Both the position numbers and the translations under genes were made by a program. A stretch of 64,000 nt of DNA, from the NCBI GenBank assembly GCA_000711775.1, contig ARYC01001937.1, positions 1 to 64,000 on the forward strand, in the 5' to 3' direction. A model generated the notes under the pieces. It worked only from the letters and a program-made list of their open reading frames with translations. It ran no database searches and was not told the origin of the DNA. Source of the stretch: Oxytricha trifallax (lineage: Eukaryota; Ciliophora; Spirotrichea; Sporadotrichida; Oxytrichidae). Positions 54,501-64,000 of this stretch are shown here, piece by piece; positions within the stretch are counted from its first letter, which is position 1; every line of letters starts with the position of its first letter.

Positions 54501-57500
54501 ATTTTCTAGAAAAGCCCCGATTTCCGCGAATTCTGACGATACCGGTATAGTGAAATTTCTCGAATTTGTCCACTTTTTACCTCATAGAAATCTGCATAAT
54601 TTTAAAGAACATTTAACAGACTCCCATCAATCTATATGTGGTAAACAAAAGTAAAGTATTCACAGCCATCACAAATATTTCGTTGTAAAGATATAAGCAA
54701 AATAAGATTTTCTAGAAAAGCCCCGATTTCCGCGAATTCTGACGATACCGGTATCGTGAAATTTCTCGAATTTGTCCACTTTTTACCTCATAGAAATCTG
54801 CATAATTTTAAAGAACATTTAACAGACTCCCATCAATTTATATGTGGTAAACAAAAGTAAAGTATTCACAGCCATCACAAATATTTCGTTGTAAAGATAT
54901 AAGCAAAATAAGATTTTCTAGAAAAGCCCCGATTTCCGCGAATTCTGACGATACCGGTATAGTGAAATTTCTCGAATTTGTCCACTTTTTACCTCATAGA
55001 AATCTGCATAATTTTAAAGAACATTTAACAGACTCCCATCAATCTATATGTGGTAAACAAAAGTAAAGTATTCACAGCCATCACAAATATTTCGTTGTAA
55101 AGATATAATCAAAATAAGATTTTCTAGAAAAGCCCCGATTTCCGCGAATTCTGACGATACCGGTATCGTGAAATTTCTCGAATTTGTCCACTTTTTACCT
55201 CATAGAAATCTGCATAATTTTAAAGAACATTTAACAGACTCCCATCAATTTATATGTGGTAAACAAAAGTAAAGTATTCACAGCCATCACAAATATTTCG
55301 TTGTAAAGATATAAGCAAAATAAGATTTTCTAGAAAAGCCCCGATTTCCGCGAATTCTGACGATACCGGTATCGTGAAATTTCTCGAATTTGTCCACTTT
55401 TTACCTCATAGAAATCTGCATAATTTTAAAGAACATTTAACAGACTCCCATCAATTTATATGTGGTAAACAAAAGTAAAGTATTCACAGCCATCACAAAT
55501 ATTTCGTTGTAAAGATATAAGCAAAATAAGATTTTCTAGAAAAGCCCCGATTTCCGCGAATTCTGACGATACCGGTATCGTGAAATTTCTCGAATTTGTC
55601 CACTTTTTACCTCATAGAAATCTGCATAATTTTAAAGAACATTTAACAGACTCCCATCAATTTATATGTGGTAAACAAAAGTAAAGTATTCACAGCCATC
55701 ACAAATATTTCGTTGTAAAGATATAAGCAAAATAAGATTTTCTAGAAAAGCCCCGATTTCCGCGAATTCTGACGATACCGGTATAGTGAAATTTCTCGAA
55801 TTTGTCCACTTTTTACCTCATAGAAATCTGCATAATTTTAAAGAACATTTAACAGACTCCCATCAATCTATATGTGGTAAACAAAAGTAAAGTATTCACA
55901 GCCATCACAAATATTTCGTTGTAAAGATATAAGCAAAATAAGATTTTCTAGAAAAGCCCCGATTTCCGCGAATTCTGACGATACCGGTATAGTGAAATTT
56001 CTCGAATTTGTCCACTTTTTACCTCATAGAAATCTGCATAATTTTAAAGAACATTTAACAGACTCCCATCAATCTATATGTGGTAAACAAAAGTAAAGTA
56101 TTCACAGCCATCACAAATATTTCGTTGTAAAGATATAAGCAAAATAAGATTTTCTAGAAAAGCCCCGATTTCCGCGAATTCTGACGATACCGGTATAGTG
56201 AAATTTCTCGAATTTGTCCACTTTTTACCTCATAGAAATCTGCATAATTTTAAAGAACATTTAACAGACTCCCATCAATCTATATGTGGTAAACAAAAGT
56301 AAAGTATTCACAGCCATCACAAATATTTCGTTGTAAAGATATAAGCAAAATAAGATTTTCTAGAAAAGCCCCGATTTCCGCGAATTCTGACGATACCGGT
56401 ATCGTGAAATTTCTCGAATTTGTCCACTTTTTACCTCATAGAAATCTGCATAATTTTAAAGAACATTTAACAGACTCCCATCAATTTATATGTGGTAAAC
56501 AAAAGTAAAGTATTCACAGCCATCACAAATATTTCGTTGTAAAGATATAAGCAAAATAAGATTTTCTAGAAAAGCCCCGATTTCCGCGAATTCTGACGAT
56601 ACCGGTATCGTGAAATTTCTCGAATTTGTCCACTTTTTACCTCATAGAAATCTGCATAATTTTAAAGAACATTTAACAGACTCCCATCAATCTATATGTG
56701 GTAAACAAAAGTAAAGTATTCACAGCCATCACAAATATTTCGTTGTAAAGATATAAGCAAAATAAGATTTTCTAGAAAAGCCCCGATTTCCGCGAATTCT
56801 GACGATACCGGTATCGTGAAATTTCTCGAATTTGTCCACTTTTTACCTCATAGAAATCTGCATAATTTTAAAGAACATTTAACAGACTCCCATCAATTTA
56901 TATGTGGTAAACAAAAGTAAAGTATTCACAGCCATCACAAATATTTCGTTGTAAAGATATAAGCAAAATAAGATTTTCTAGAAAAGCCCCGATTTCCGCG
57001 AATTCTGACGATACCGGTATCGTGAAATTTCTCGAATTTGTCCACTTTTTACCTCATAGAAATCTGCATAATTTTAAAGAACATTTAACAGACTCCCATC
57101 AATTTATATGTGGTAAACAAAAGTAAAGTATTCACAGCCATCACAAATATTTCGTTGTAAAGATATAAGCAAAATAAGATTTTCTAGAAAAGCCCCGATT
57201 TCCGCGAATTCTGACGATACCGGTATAGTGAAATTTCTCGAATTTGTCCACTTTTTACCTCATAGAAATCTGCATAATTTTAAAGAACATTTAACAGACT
57301 CCCATCAATCTATATGTGGTAAACAAAAGTAAAGTATTCACAGCCATCACAAATATTTCGTTGTAAAGATATAAGCAAAATAAGATTTTCTAGAAAAGCC
57401 CCGATTTCCGCGAATTCTGACGATACCGGTATCGTGAAATTTCTCGAATTTGTCCACTTTTTACCTCATAGAAATCTGCATAATTTTAAAGAACATTTAA

Positions 57501-60500
57501 CAGACTCCCATCAATTTATATGTGGTAAACAAAAGTAAAGTATTCACAGCCATCACAAATATTTCGTTGTAAAGATATAAGCAAAATAAGATTTTCTAGA
57601 AAAGCCCCGATTTCCGCGAATTCTGACGATACCGGTATCGTGAAATTTCTCGAATTTGTCCACTTTTTACCTCATAGAAATCTGCATAATTTTAAAGAAC
57701 ATTTAACAGACTCCCATCAATTTATATGTGGTAAACAAAAGTAAAGTATTCACAGCCATCACAAATATTTTCGTGTAAAGATATAAGCAAAATAAGATTT
57801 TCTAGAAAAGCCCCGATTTCCGCGAATTCTGACGATACCGGTATCGTGAAATTTCTCGAATTTGTCCACTTTTTACCTCATAGAAATCTGCATAATTTTA
57901 AAGAACATTTAACAGACTCCCATCAATTTATATGTGGTAAACAAAAGTAAAGTATTCACAGCCATCACAAATATTTCGTTGTAAAGATATAAGCAAAATA
58001 AGATTTTCTAGAAAAGCCCCGATTTCCGCGAATTCTGACGATACCGGTATCGTGAAATTTCTCGAACTTGTCCACTTTTTACCTCATAGAAATCTGCATA
58101 ATTTTAAAGAACATTTAACAGACTCCCATCAATTTATATGTGGTAAACAAAAGTAAAGTATTCACAGCCATCACAAATATTTCGTTGTAAAGATATAAGC
58201 AAAATAAGATTTTCTAGAAAAGCCCCGATTTCCGCGAATTCTGACGATACGACTGGTATCGTGAAATTTCTCGAATTTGTCCACTTTTTACCTCATAGAA
58301 ATCTGCATAATTTTAAAGAACATTTAACAGACTCCCATCAATTTATATGTGGTAAACAAAAGTAAAGTATTCACAGCCATCAATAATATTTCGTTGTAAA
58401 GATATAAGCAAAATAAGATTTTCTAGAAAAGCCCCGATTTCCGCGAATTCTGACGATACCGGTATCGTGAAATTTCTCGAATTTGTCCACTTTTTACCTC
58501 ATAGAAATCTGCATAATTTTAAAGAACATTTAACAGACTCCCATCAATTTATATGTGGTAAACAAAAGTAAAGTATTCACAGCCATCACAAATATTTCGT
58601 TGTAAAGATATAAGCAAAATAAGATTTTCTAGAAAAGCCCCGATTTCCGCGAATTCTGACGATACCGGTATCGTGAAATTTCTCGAATTTGTCCACTTTT
58701 TACCTCATAGAAATCTGCATAATTTTAAAGAACATTTAACAGACTCCCATCAATTTATATGTGGTAAACAAAAGTAAAGTATTCACAGCCATCACAAATA
58801 TTTCGTTGTAAAGATATAAGCAAAATAAGATTTTCTAGAAAAGCCCCGATTTCCGCGAATTCTGACGATACCGGTATAGTGAAATTTCTCGAATTTGTCC
58901 ACTTTTTACCTCATAGAAATCTGCATAATTTTAAAGAACATTTAACAGACTCCCATCAATCTATATGTGGTAAACAAAAGTAAAGTATTCACAGCCATCA
59001 CAAATATTTCGTTGTAAAGATATAAGCAAAATAAGATTTTCTAGAAAAGCCCCGATTTCCGCGAATTCTGACGATACCGGTATAGTGAAATTTCTCGAAT
59101 TTGTCCACTTTTTACCTCATAGAAATCTGCATAATTTTAAAGAACATTTAACAGACTCCCATCAATCTATATGTGGTAAACAAAAGTAAAGTATTCACAG
59201 CCATCACAAATATTTCGTTGTAAAGATATAAGCAAAATAAGATTTTCTAGAAAAGCCCCGATTTCCGCGAATTCTGACGATACCGGTATCGTGAAATTTC
59301 TCTAATTTGTCCACTTTTTACCTCTTAGAAATCTGCATAATTTTAAAGAACATTTAACAGACTCCCATCAATTTATATGTGGTAAACAAAAGTAAAGTAT
59401 TCACAGCCATCACAAATATTTCGTTGTAAAGATATAAGCAAAATAAGATTTTCTAGAAAAGCCCCGATTTCCGCGAATTCTGACGATACCGGTATCGTGA
59501 AATTTCTCGAATTTGTCCACTTTTTACCTCATAGAAATCTGCATAATTTTAAAGAACATTTAACAGACTCCCATCAATTTATATGTGGTAAACAAAAGTA
59601 AAGTATTCACAGCCATCACAAATATTTCGTTGTAAAGATATAAGCAAAATAAGATTTTCTAGAAAAGCCCCGATTTCCGCGAATTCTGACGATACCGGTA
59701 TCGTGAAATTTCTCGAATTTGTCCACTTTTTACCTCATAGAAATCTGCATAATTTTAAAGAACATTTAACAGACTCCCATCAATTTATATGTGGTAAACA
59801 AAAGTAAAGTATTCACAGCCATCACAAATATTTCGTTGTAAAGATATAAGCAAAATAAGATTTTCTAGAAAAGCCCCGATTTCCGCGAATTCTGACGATA
59901 CCGGTATCGTGAAATTTCTCGAATTTGTCCACTTTTTACCTCATAGAAATCTGCATAATTTTAAAGAACATTTAACAGACTCCCATCAATTTATATGTGG
60001 TAAACAAAAGTAAAGTATTCACAGCCATCACAAATATTTCGTTGTAAAGATATAAGCAAAATAAGATTTTCTAGAAAAGCCCCGATTTCCGCGAATTCTG
60101 ACGATACCGGTATCGTGAAATTTCTCGAATTTGTCCACTTTTTACCTCATAGAAATCTGCATAATTTTAAAGAACATTTAACAGACTCCCATCAATTTAT
60201 ATGTGGTAAACAAAAGTAAAGTATTCACAGCCATCACAAATATTTCGTTGTAAAGATATAAGCAAAATAAGATTTTCTAGAAAAGCCCCGATTTCCGCGA
60301 ATTCTGACGATACCGGTATCGTGAAATTTCTCGAATTTGTCCACTTTTTACCTCATAGAAATCTGCATAATTTTAAAGAACATTTAACAGACTCCCATCA
60401 ATTTATATGTGGTAACCAAAAGTAAAGTATTCACAGCCATCACAAATATTTCGTTGTAAAGATATAAGCAAAATAAGATTTTCTAGAAAAGCCCCGATTT

Positions 60501-61055
60501 CCGCGAATTCTGACGATACCGGTATCGTGAAATTTCTCGAATTTGTCCACTTTTTACCTCATAGAAATCTGCATAATTTTAAAGAACATTTAACAGACTC
60601 CCATCAATTTATATGTGGTAAACCAAAGTAAAGTATTCACAGCCATCACAAATATTTCGTTGTAAAGATATAAGCAAAATAAGATTTTCTAGAAAAGCCC
60701 CGATTTCCGCGAATTCTGACGATACCGGTATCGTGAAATTTCTCGAATTTGTCCACTTTTTACCTCATAGAAATCTGCATAATTTTAAAGAACATTTAAC
60801 AGACTCCCATCAATTTATATGTGGTAAACAAAAGTAAAGTATTCACAGCCATCACAAATATTTCGTTGTAAAGATATAAGCAAAATAAGATTTTCTAGAA
60901 AAGCCCCGATTTCCGCGAATTCTGACGATACCGGTATAGTGAAATTTCTCGAATTTGTCCACTTTTTACCTCATAGAAATCTGCATAATTTTAAAGAACA
61001 TTTAACAGACTCCCATCAATTTATATGTGGTAAACAAAAGTAAAGTATTCACACG
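45554..61055. repeat. 206-bp satellite DNA array, about 75 copies
   Basis: Head-to-tail monomers of 206 bp. For example, GCCCCGATTTCCGCG recurs at 45661, 45867 and 46073. Landmarks in each unit: CCATCAATNTATATGTGGTA, AGTATTCACAGCCATCAC, TTCGTTGTAAAGATATAAGC, GATTTCCGCGAATTC, ACGATACCGGTATCGT (a perfect 16-bp palindrome in one variant), GTCCACTTTTTACCTCATAG. The array is clearly more GC-rich than its flanks and encodes no ORF. Most monomers are nearly identical; the fifth unit (about 46270-46430) is strongly diverged. The array fades at both edges within one unit. Hypotrich germline genomes carry such satellites; function is unknown. Confidence 0.98.
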
Positions 61056-61857
61056 CATTTCAAGATTTTTTGAATTTTCCTTATTGCTATCGTCATGTGG
61101 CAATGAAGTTGACTCCTCATCTCGAAATGGGAACAGCTAGCTGAGCAGGAATCTTTGACTCACAAGAACAAATCATGGGCTCACGATTGAGGTACAATTC
61201 AGCTAAAGATAATTCTCAAAAAGGTCCAATACGCATGCAACAAGGCATGTGCAAAAATCAAAAACAGAAAATCCCGATGAGAAAAGTTCCCAAAATTTGC
61301 TAATACGACCAGCCTGAACGAGCATCGAGGAGCGACCTGGGTATAGCGACCAAGATACTGGAGCTGAAAGCTGGACTTGACAAACAGAAGTGCTGCCATT
61401 TACCAAGGATTACCTGAGCGGAATAGACAAAGATTACCTCAAAGAAGCAGGAATAGCTCTCTTCTGGGCCTGCTTGGAGACAAAGTCTGCGCGCATGTGG
61501 CTGTTTGAGTAAGAGTTCTAGAAGACTGTGAAGAGTGACCTTACCAAGAAGGGCATAATGTTTACCCAAAACGATGTCAAGAGGAATGTGGTAGAGCTCA
61601 TGAAGGAGAGAAGAGAAAAACGTCATAAAGAGATTCAAGAAGGACCTGGCCATGCTCAAGCAAAGCTCCTCCCACCTCCCTCTTCAATTCCTGCAGAGAT
61701 TCAAGGTCCCCTCAGCTAGGACACTGTGGATTCGTTGATGAAGGAAGCATTAAAATTCAGACCAAATGATGGAAATTTCGAAGAAATCAAGGACCTGGAC
61801 CTGGAAAGGAAAGGAAAGAGCAGCTAAAGATTTAGAGAGAGATTAGCAAATTTGTGA
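61056..61857 (+). pseudogene. Unrecognised gene next to the satellite, frame-broken
   Basis: Directly after the last satellite unit, GC content rises and coding begins. 61190-61390 reads KGPIRMQQGMCKNQKQKIPM, then SDLGIATKILELKAGLDKQK. A frame change near 61380 leads to EVLPFTKDYLSGIDKDYLKE, AGIALFWACLETKSARMWLF, EQEFQKTVKSDLTKKGIMFT, QNDVKRNVVELMKERREKRH, PGHAQAKLLPPPSSIPAEIQ, LSQDTVDSLMKEALKFRPND, then EIKDLDLERKGKSSQRFRER and TGA 61855-61857. A second upstream frame (WEQLAEQESLTHKNKSWAHD) also looks coding. The 3' 450 bp are clean and charged, probably helical. Family not recognised; either a decayed gene or one with unremoved short segments. Confidence 0.5.
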
Positions 61858-61948
61858 AGTTATTAAAAAGATATTAAGTTCAGAGCAATTCTATTTTGAT
61901 TAATTTCTATCGTTTACAAAAAATTTTAAATAATAGTTATGGGGTTTT

Positions 61949-62350
61949 AGTAGCTCGTTGGTGGAGAGAAAAGTGAGCCCAATACTTCAAGGTTTACTCA
62001 TTGATAAGATAATCAATATGCTTCTATAGAAACTTTGACTTCCTCTTAGGCTAAGAAATCAGCAATTATTGCTTTAATTACACAGCTTTCAAGCAGTGAG
62101 AGCGAACAGTTGACGGACTTCGCTTTAAGAGTAGCGCAATAGACTTATAGTTTAGTACTGGTTTGATTTATTCAATGTATATTTTACATCCATAACGCAG
62201 TTTAAACACTAAATCTATTTACTCTTCATGATAAATTGACCCCAAAAGCTTGCTATTTTTGTCTCGCATTTATTTTATAATCCCAACCCCTAACAAATTC
62301 CCTACAAATCAAAGCACTTATAAACCTCATTAAGGGGTTTTGGAGTTTTG
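61949..62350 (-). mobile_element. TBE-8, short family A TBE fragment
   Basis: Only the N-terminal third of a minus-strand transposase (ID..YL.LMF- and KSPTVRSHC-type blocks, KY..GSLFS near 61960) and the family A repeat survive. The repeat (CCCTACAAATCAAAGCAC, then AAGGGGTTTTGGAGTTTTG) ends at 62350 and is followed by ATT 62351-62353. The left boundary, near 61949, is a truncation without a repeat. Confidence 0.8.
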
Positions 62351-62479
62351 ATTCTGCTCTTAAGGATAATATAAATTCAGACTCAAACTCTAAGAAATGA
62401 CGCTGAGATTTAATTACAGATCAAAAGAATAATAAGCAGCTTGTTTGATTGTAATACTGACCAAAAAAGGTATTAAAGA

Positions 62480-62596
62480 TTTTTACAAGTTAGGGTTGTT
62501 CACAGAGATTTGAAACCAAAAAATATATCAATAAACTTTTCTCATGTAAGATTAGCAATAATTGATTATAATAATTCAATTAAATAAGAAACACAG
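62480..62596 (+). pseudogene. TBE kinase fragment (TBE-9)
   Basis: With one small shift it reads LGLVHRDLKPKNISINFSHV, then RLAIIDYNNSIKQ, clearly the catalytic loop and following strand of the TBE 57-kDa kinase (HRD kept, KPEN Asn changed to Lys, DFG position DYN). It is cut off on the right by the ATG of the retroelement ORF at 62597, suggesting the retroelement inserted into or fused with it. Confidence 0.7.
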
Positions 62597-63230
62597 ATGG
62601 GAATACTGAACAAAATACAATGAGACATCATACAAGGAACATTGAAAACAGTTAGTTTCAACACTTAGCTTAATACACAATAAAATTCATCAATCAAAAT
62701 AAAGATCAAGGGGGTCTCACATACTTGAAATATTCACCTTCATAGTCAGAAAACTAATAAGAAAAGGCTTCTCCATAGTTAACCAATTTCAAATACACCT
62801 AACAAGGATACAATTTGACAGAGAGAATAACAATGAATCAGCTCAATTGTAGACACAGTAACTTTTTCAAATGCTAATACTTGCATCTATTAACAACAAG
62901 TTTATAATGCCCCAACAGGCTCCAAGAAAACTTAAACAGAGTTTATGAGACAAACTCTAAATGAGCAACCTCACCTCCAGTTGAGATCAACCAAAAACTC
63001 ATCTACAGCTCAATAACTGAGAACTGTAATTACTACACAATGGATGATGATACCCACCTCATTTCAAAAAAGATAATATACTCAGATAATGAGGAAGACT
63101 GGAGTTTCGAGGAGGAATGATAAAGATACAACAACAATAAAAAAGAAAGCTCGTTCATTGACAGTTCTAGCTAACCTACCCACTACATAGAGACCGACAA
63201 CGAAGAGGAACAAAACTAATGACTCACTCC
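62597..63230 (+). pseudogene. Second, diverged copy of the retroelement ORF
   Basis: ATG 62597 (MGILNKIQ) corresponds to MGLLNSSD at 35117. After a shift the sequence GSHILEIFTFIVRKLIRKGF, SIVNQFQIHLTRIQFDREN, QLFQMLILASINNKFIMPQQ parallels LYILEAITFIIKRIIRKGHE...QLLRLLRVNNKFIKPQ of the first copy residue by residue. Later ISKKIIYSDNEEDWSFEEE parallels EKKIIYKDDEDSYWRDE. Several frameshifts and TGAs are present. The conservation of hydrophobic and basic positions between the copies shows that the ORF encodes a real protein. No (TTA)n tail was found here; the unit runs into the C-rich tract at 63304. Confidence 0.65.
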
Positions 63231-63303
63231 ATGGCATTAACCAGTCCCAGAAACCAATAAGGTCAATTTCGTCACAGAAAAATTAAGCACTAAATAGGAA
63301 AAT

Positions 63304-63400
63304 TGTTCCAACCGAAACCCCCCCCTCCCACTCCCCTCCCAGGCCTAAAACAAGGCCCCCCTCAAACCCTAACTAGACCCCCCCCCTCTCACTCCAACAA
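63304..63400 (+). repeat. C-tract region resembling an end of the OTU element
   Basis: TGTTCCAACCGAAACCCCCC starts at 63304 and continues with CCTCCCACTCCCCTCCC, then two more C-runs to about 63390. It resembles the OTU element's left end TGTTCAGACCAAGAACCCCC. The DNA to the right is AT-rich as in the OTU element, but no OTU or integrase sequence is seen before the window ends. The minus strand could form G-quadruplexes. Confidence 0.4.
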
Positions 63401-63816
63401 TATCCTATTCATATGAAAATTTTGATTCTCGATGTTTAAATCATTATTCTTCATGACATCTTGATCTCATAATATTATCTTACATAAAATATATCATTTT
63501 TTTAAAAATATTTTTCCAACAAATCAAATGCTACTCTTTTTTAAATTTCTTATTTTACAACTTTCTCTTCGTGCGCCGACTTTTTTACTTAGATGCTCCC
63601 ATAGGAAATTAATCAAAAGAATATTTCCATATGACTCGGTAATGATATAATAAAAAATTATGAGCCAAAAAACTCATACAACTAATTTTATTTAAAAAAA
63701 TTCAATATAAACACTCTATTAATCTGTATTCGAAATATGATTAATTTTATAATAAATTTTCCTAATTTTTTTATAATTATTACTAATAATATTTTTATAC
63801 AAACTAATAGTTATGG

Positions 63817-64000
63817 AAAAAATTCATTTGAAAAGTATTAAAATAAAATCAATTTAAGCATGAATTATTAAGAAGATTGTAAAGGGACTGATTTAAATAT
63901 AAATAAATTCTTGATTTATTTATCGATAGTTAGTTTTTTTAAAAAAAATAATAATTCATGTTTAAATTGATTTTATTTTAATACTTTTCAAATGAATTTT
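63817..64000. mobile_element. Foldback/MITE element at the window's right edge
   Basis: AAAATTCATTTGAAAAGTAT followed by TAAAATAAAATCAATTTAAGC (63818-63860) is mirrored at about 63945-64000 (AATAATTCATGTTTAAATTG, then ATTTTAATACTTTTCAAATG). Arms are about 50 bp around roughly 80 bp of AT-rich DNA. The right end may extend past the window. Confidence 0.75.

Noticed and set aside
45554-61055. CRISPR array
   Set aside because: Whole 206-bp units are repeated with no variable spacers; this is a eukaryotic satellite.
61199-61659. Overlapping minus-strand open frames
   Set aside because: Antisense of the plus-strand gene ending at 61857, which is much more protein-like under the ciliate code.

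Overview
The window is germline (micronuclear) DNA of a spirotrich, most likely hypotrich, ciliate in the Oxytricha/Stylonychia group. Frames that are open only when TAA and TAG are read as Gln and TGA is the only stop recur throughout. About nine whole or partial TBE (telomere-bearing element) transposons end in C4A4/G4T4-like blocks and carry the three known TBE genes: a Tc1/IS630-type DDE transposase, a 22-kDa protein, and a 57-kDa C2H2 zinc-finger/kinase protein. Introns of 32-81 bp appear in non-TBE genes. No rRNA, tRNA, CRISPR or bacterial-type operon was seen. Coordinates of decayed reading frames are approximate to a few bases wherever frameshifts occur.

Layout. 1-6659: TBE-2, whose transposase gene is broken by TBE-1 (1-1257), by a MITE and by a large foldback element; its kinase gene is broken by a fourth insertion, and its spacer holds a gene-like island with terminal repeats. 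6663-8280: decayed coding sequence. 9027-9917 and 17254-17382: a spliced minus-strand gene split by a 7.3-kb element (9918-17253). That element has TG...CA ends, C/G-tract terminal repeats and a 6-bp target duplication. It encodes an OTU-type cysteine protease, a retroviral-type integrase and small membrane ORFs, and itself carries TBE-3 inside the OTU gene. 17390-29168: a TBE cluster (TBE-4 complete; TBE-5 and TBE-7 truncated; TBE-6 complete and nested in TBE-7). 29487-33000: low-copy-looking coding sequence, including a chromodomain gene with two short tandem duplications whose removal restores one frame. 33538-35117: a minus-strand retroelement-like ORF with a (TTA)n tail. 35984-38407: small coding islands separated by AT-rich DNA, reminiscent of MDS/IES architecture. 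38410-45553: very AT-rich DNA with almost no genes and one more (TTA)n retroelement tail. 45554-61055: about 75 copies of a 206-bp satellite. 61056-64000: a decayed gene, TBE fragments, a second copy of the retroelement ORF, C-rich tracts and a terminal foldback element.

How it fits together. This is a graveyard of nested germline-limited elements around a few host gene pieces. Several insertions sit inside genes with exact target duplications, so that removing the element and one duplicate would reconstitute the reading frame. This is the geometry expected if transposons become internal eliminated sequences (IESs) with the duplications serving as pointers. The strongest candidate for something new is the OTU+integrase element at 9918-17253, followed by the chromodomain gene with two zero-spacer duplications.
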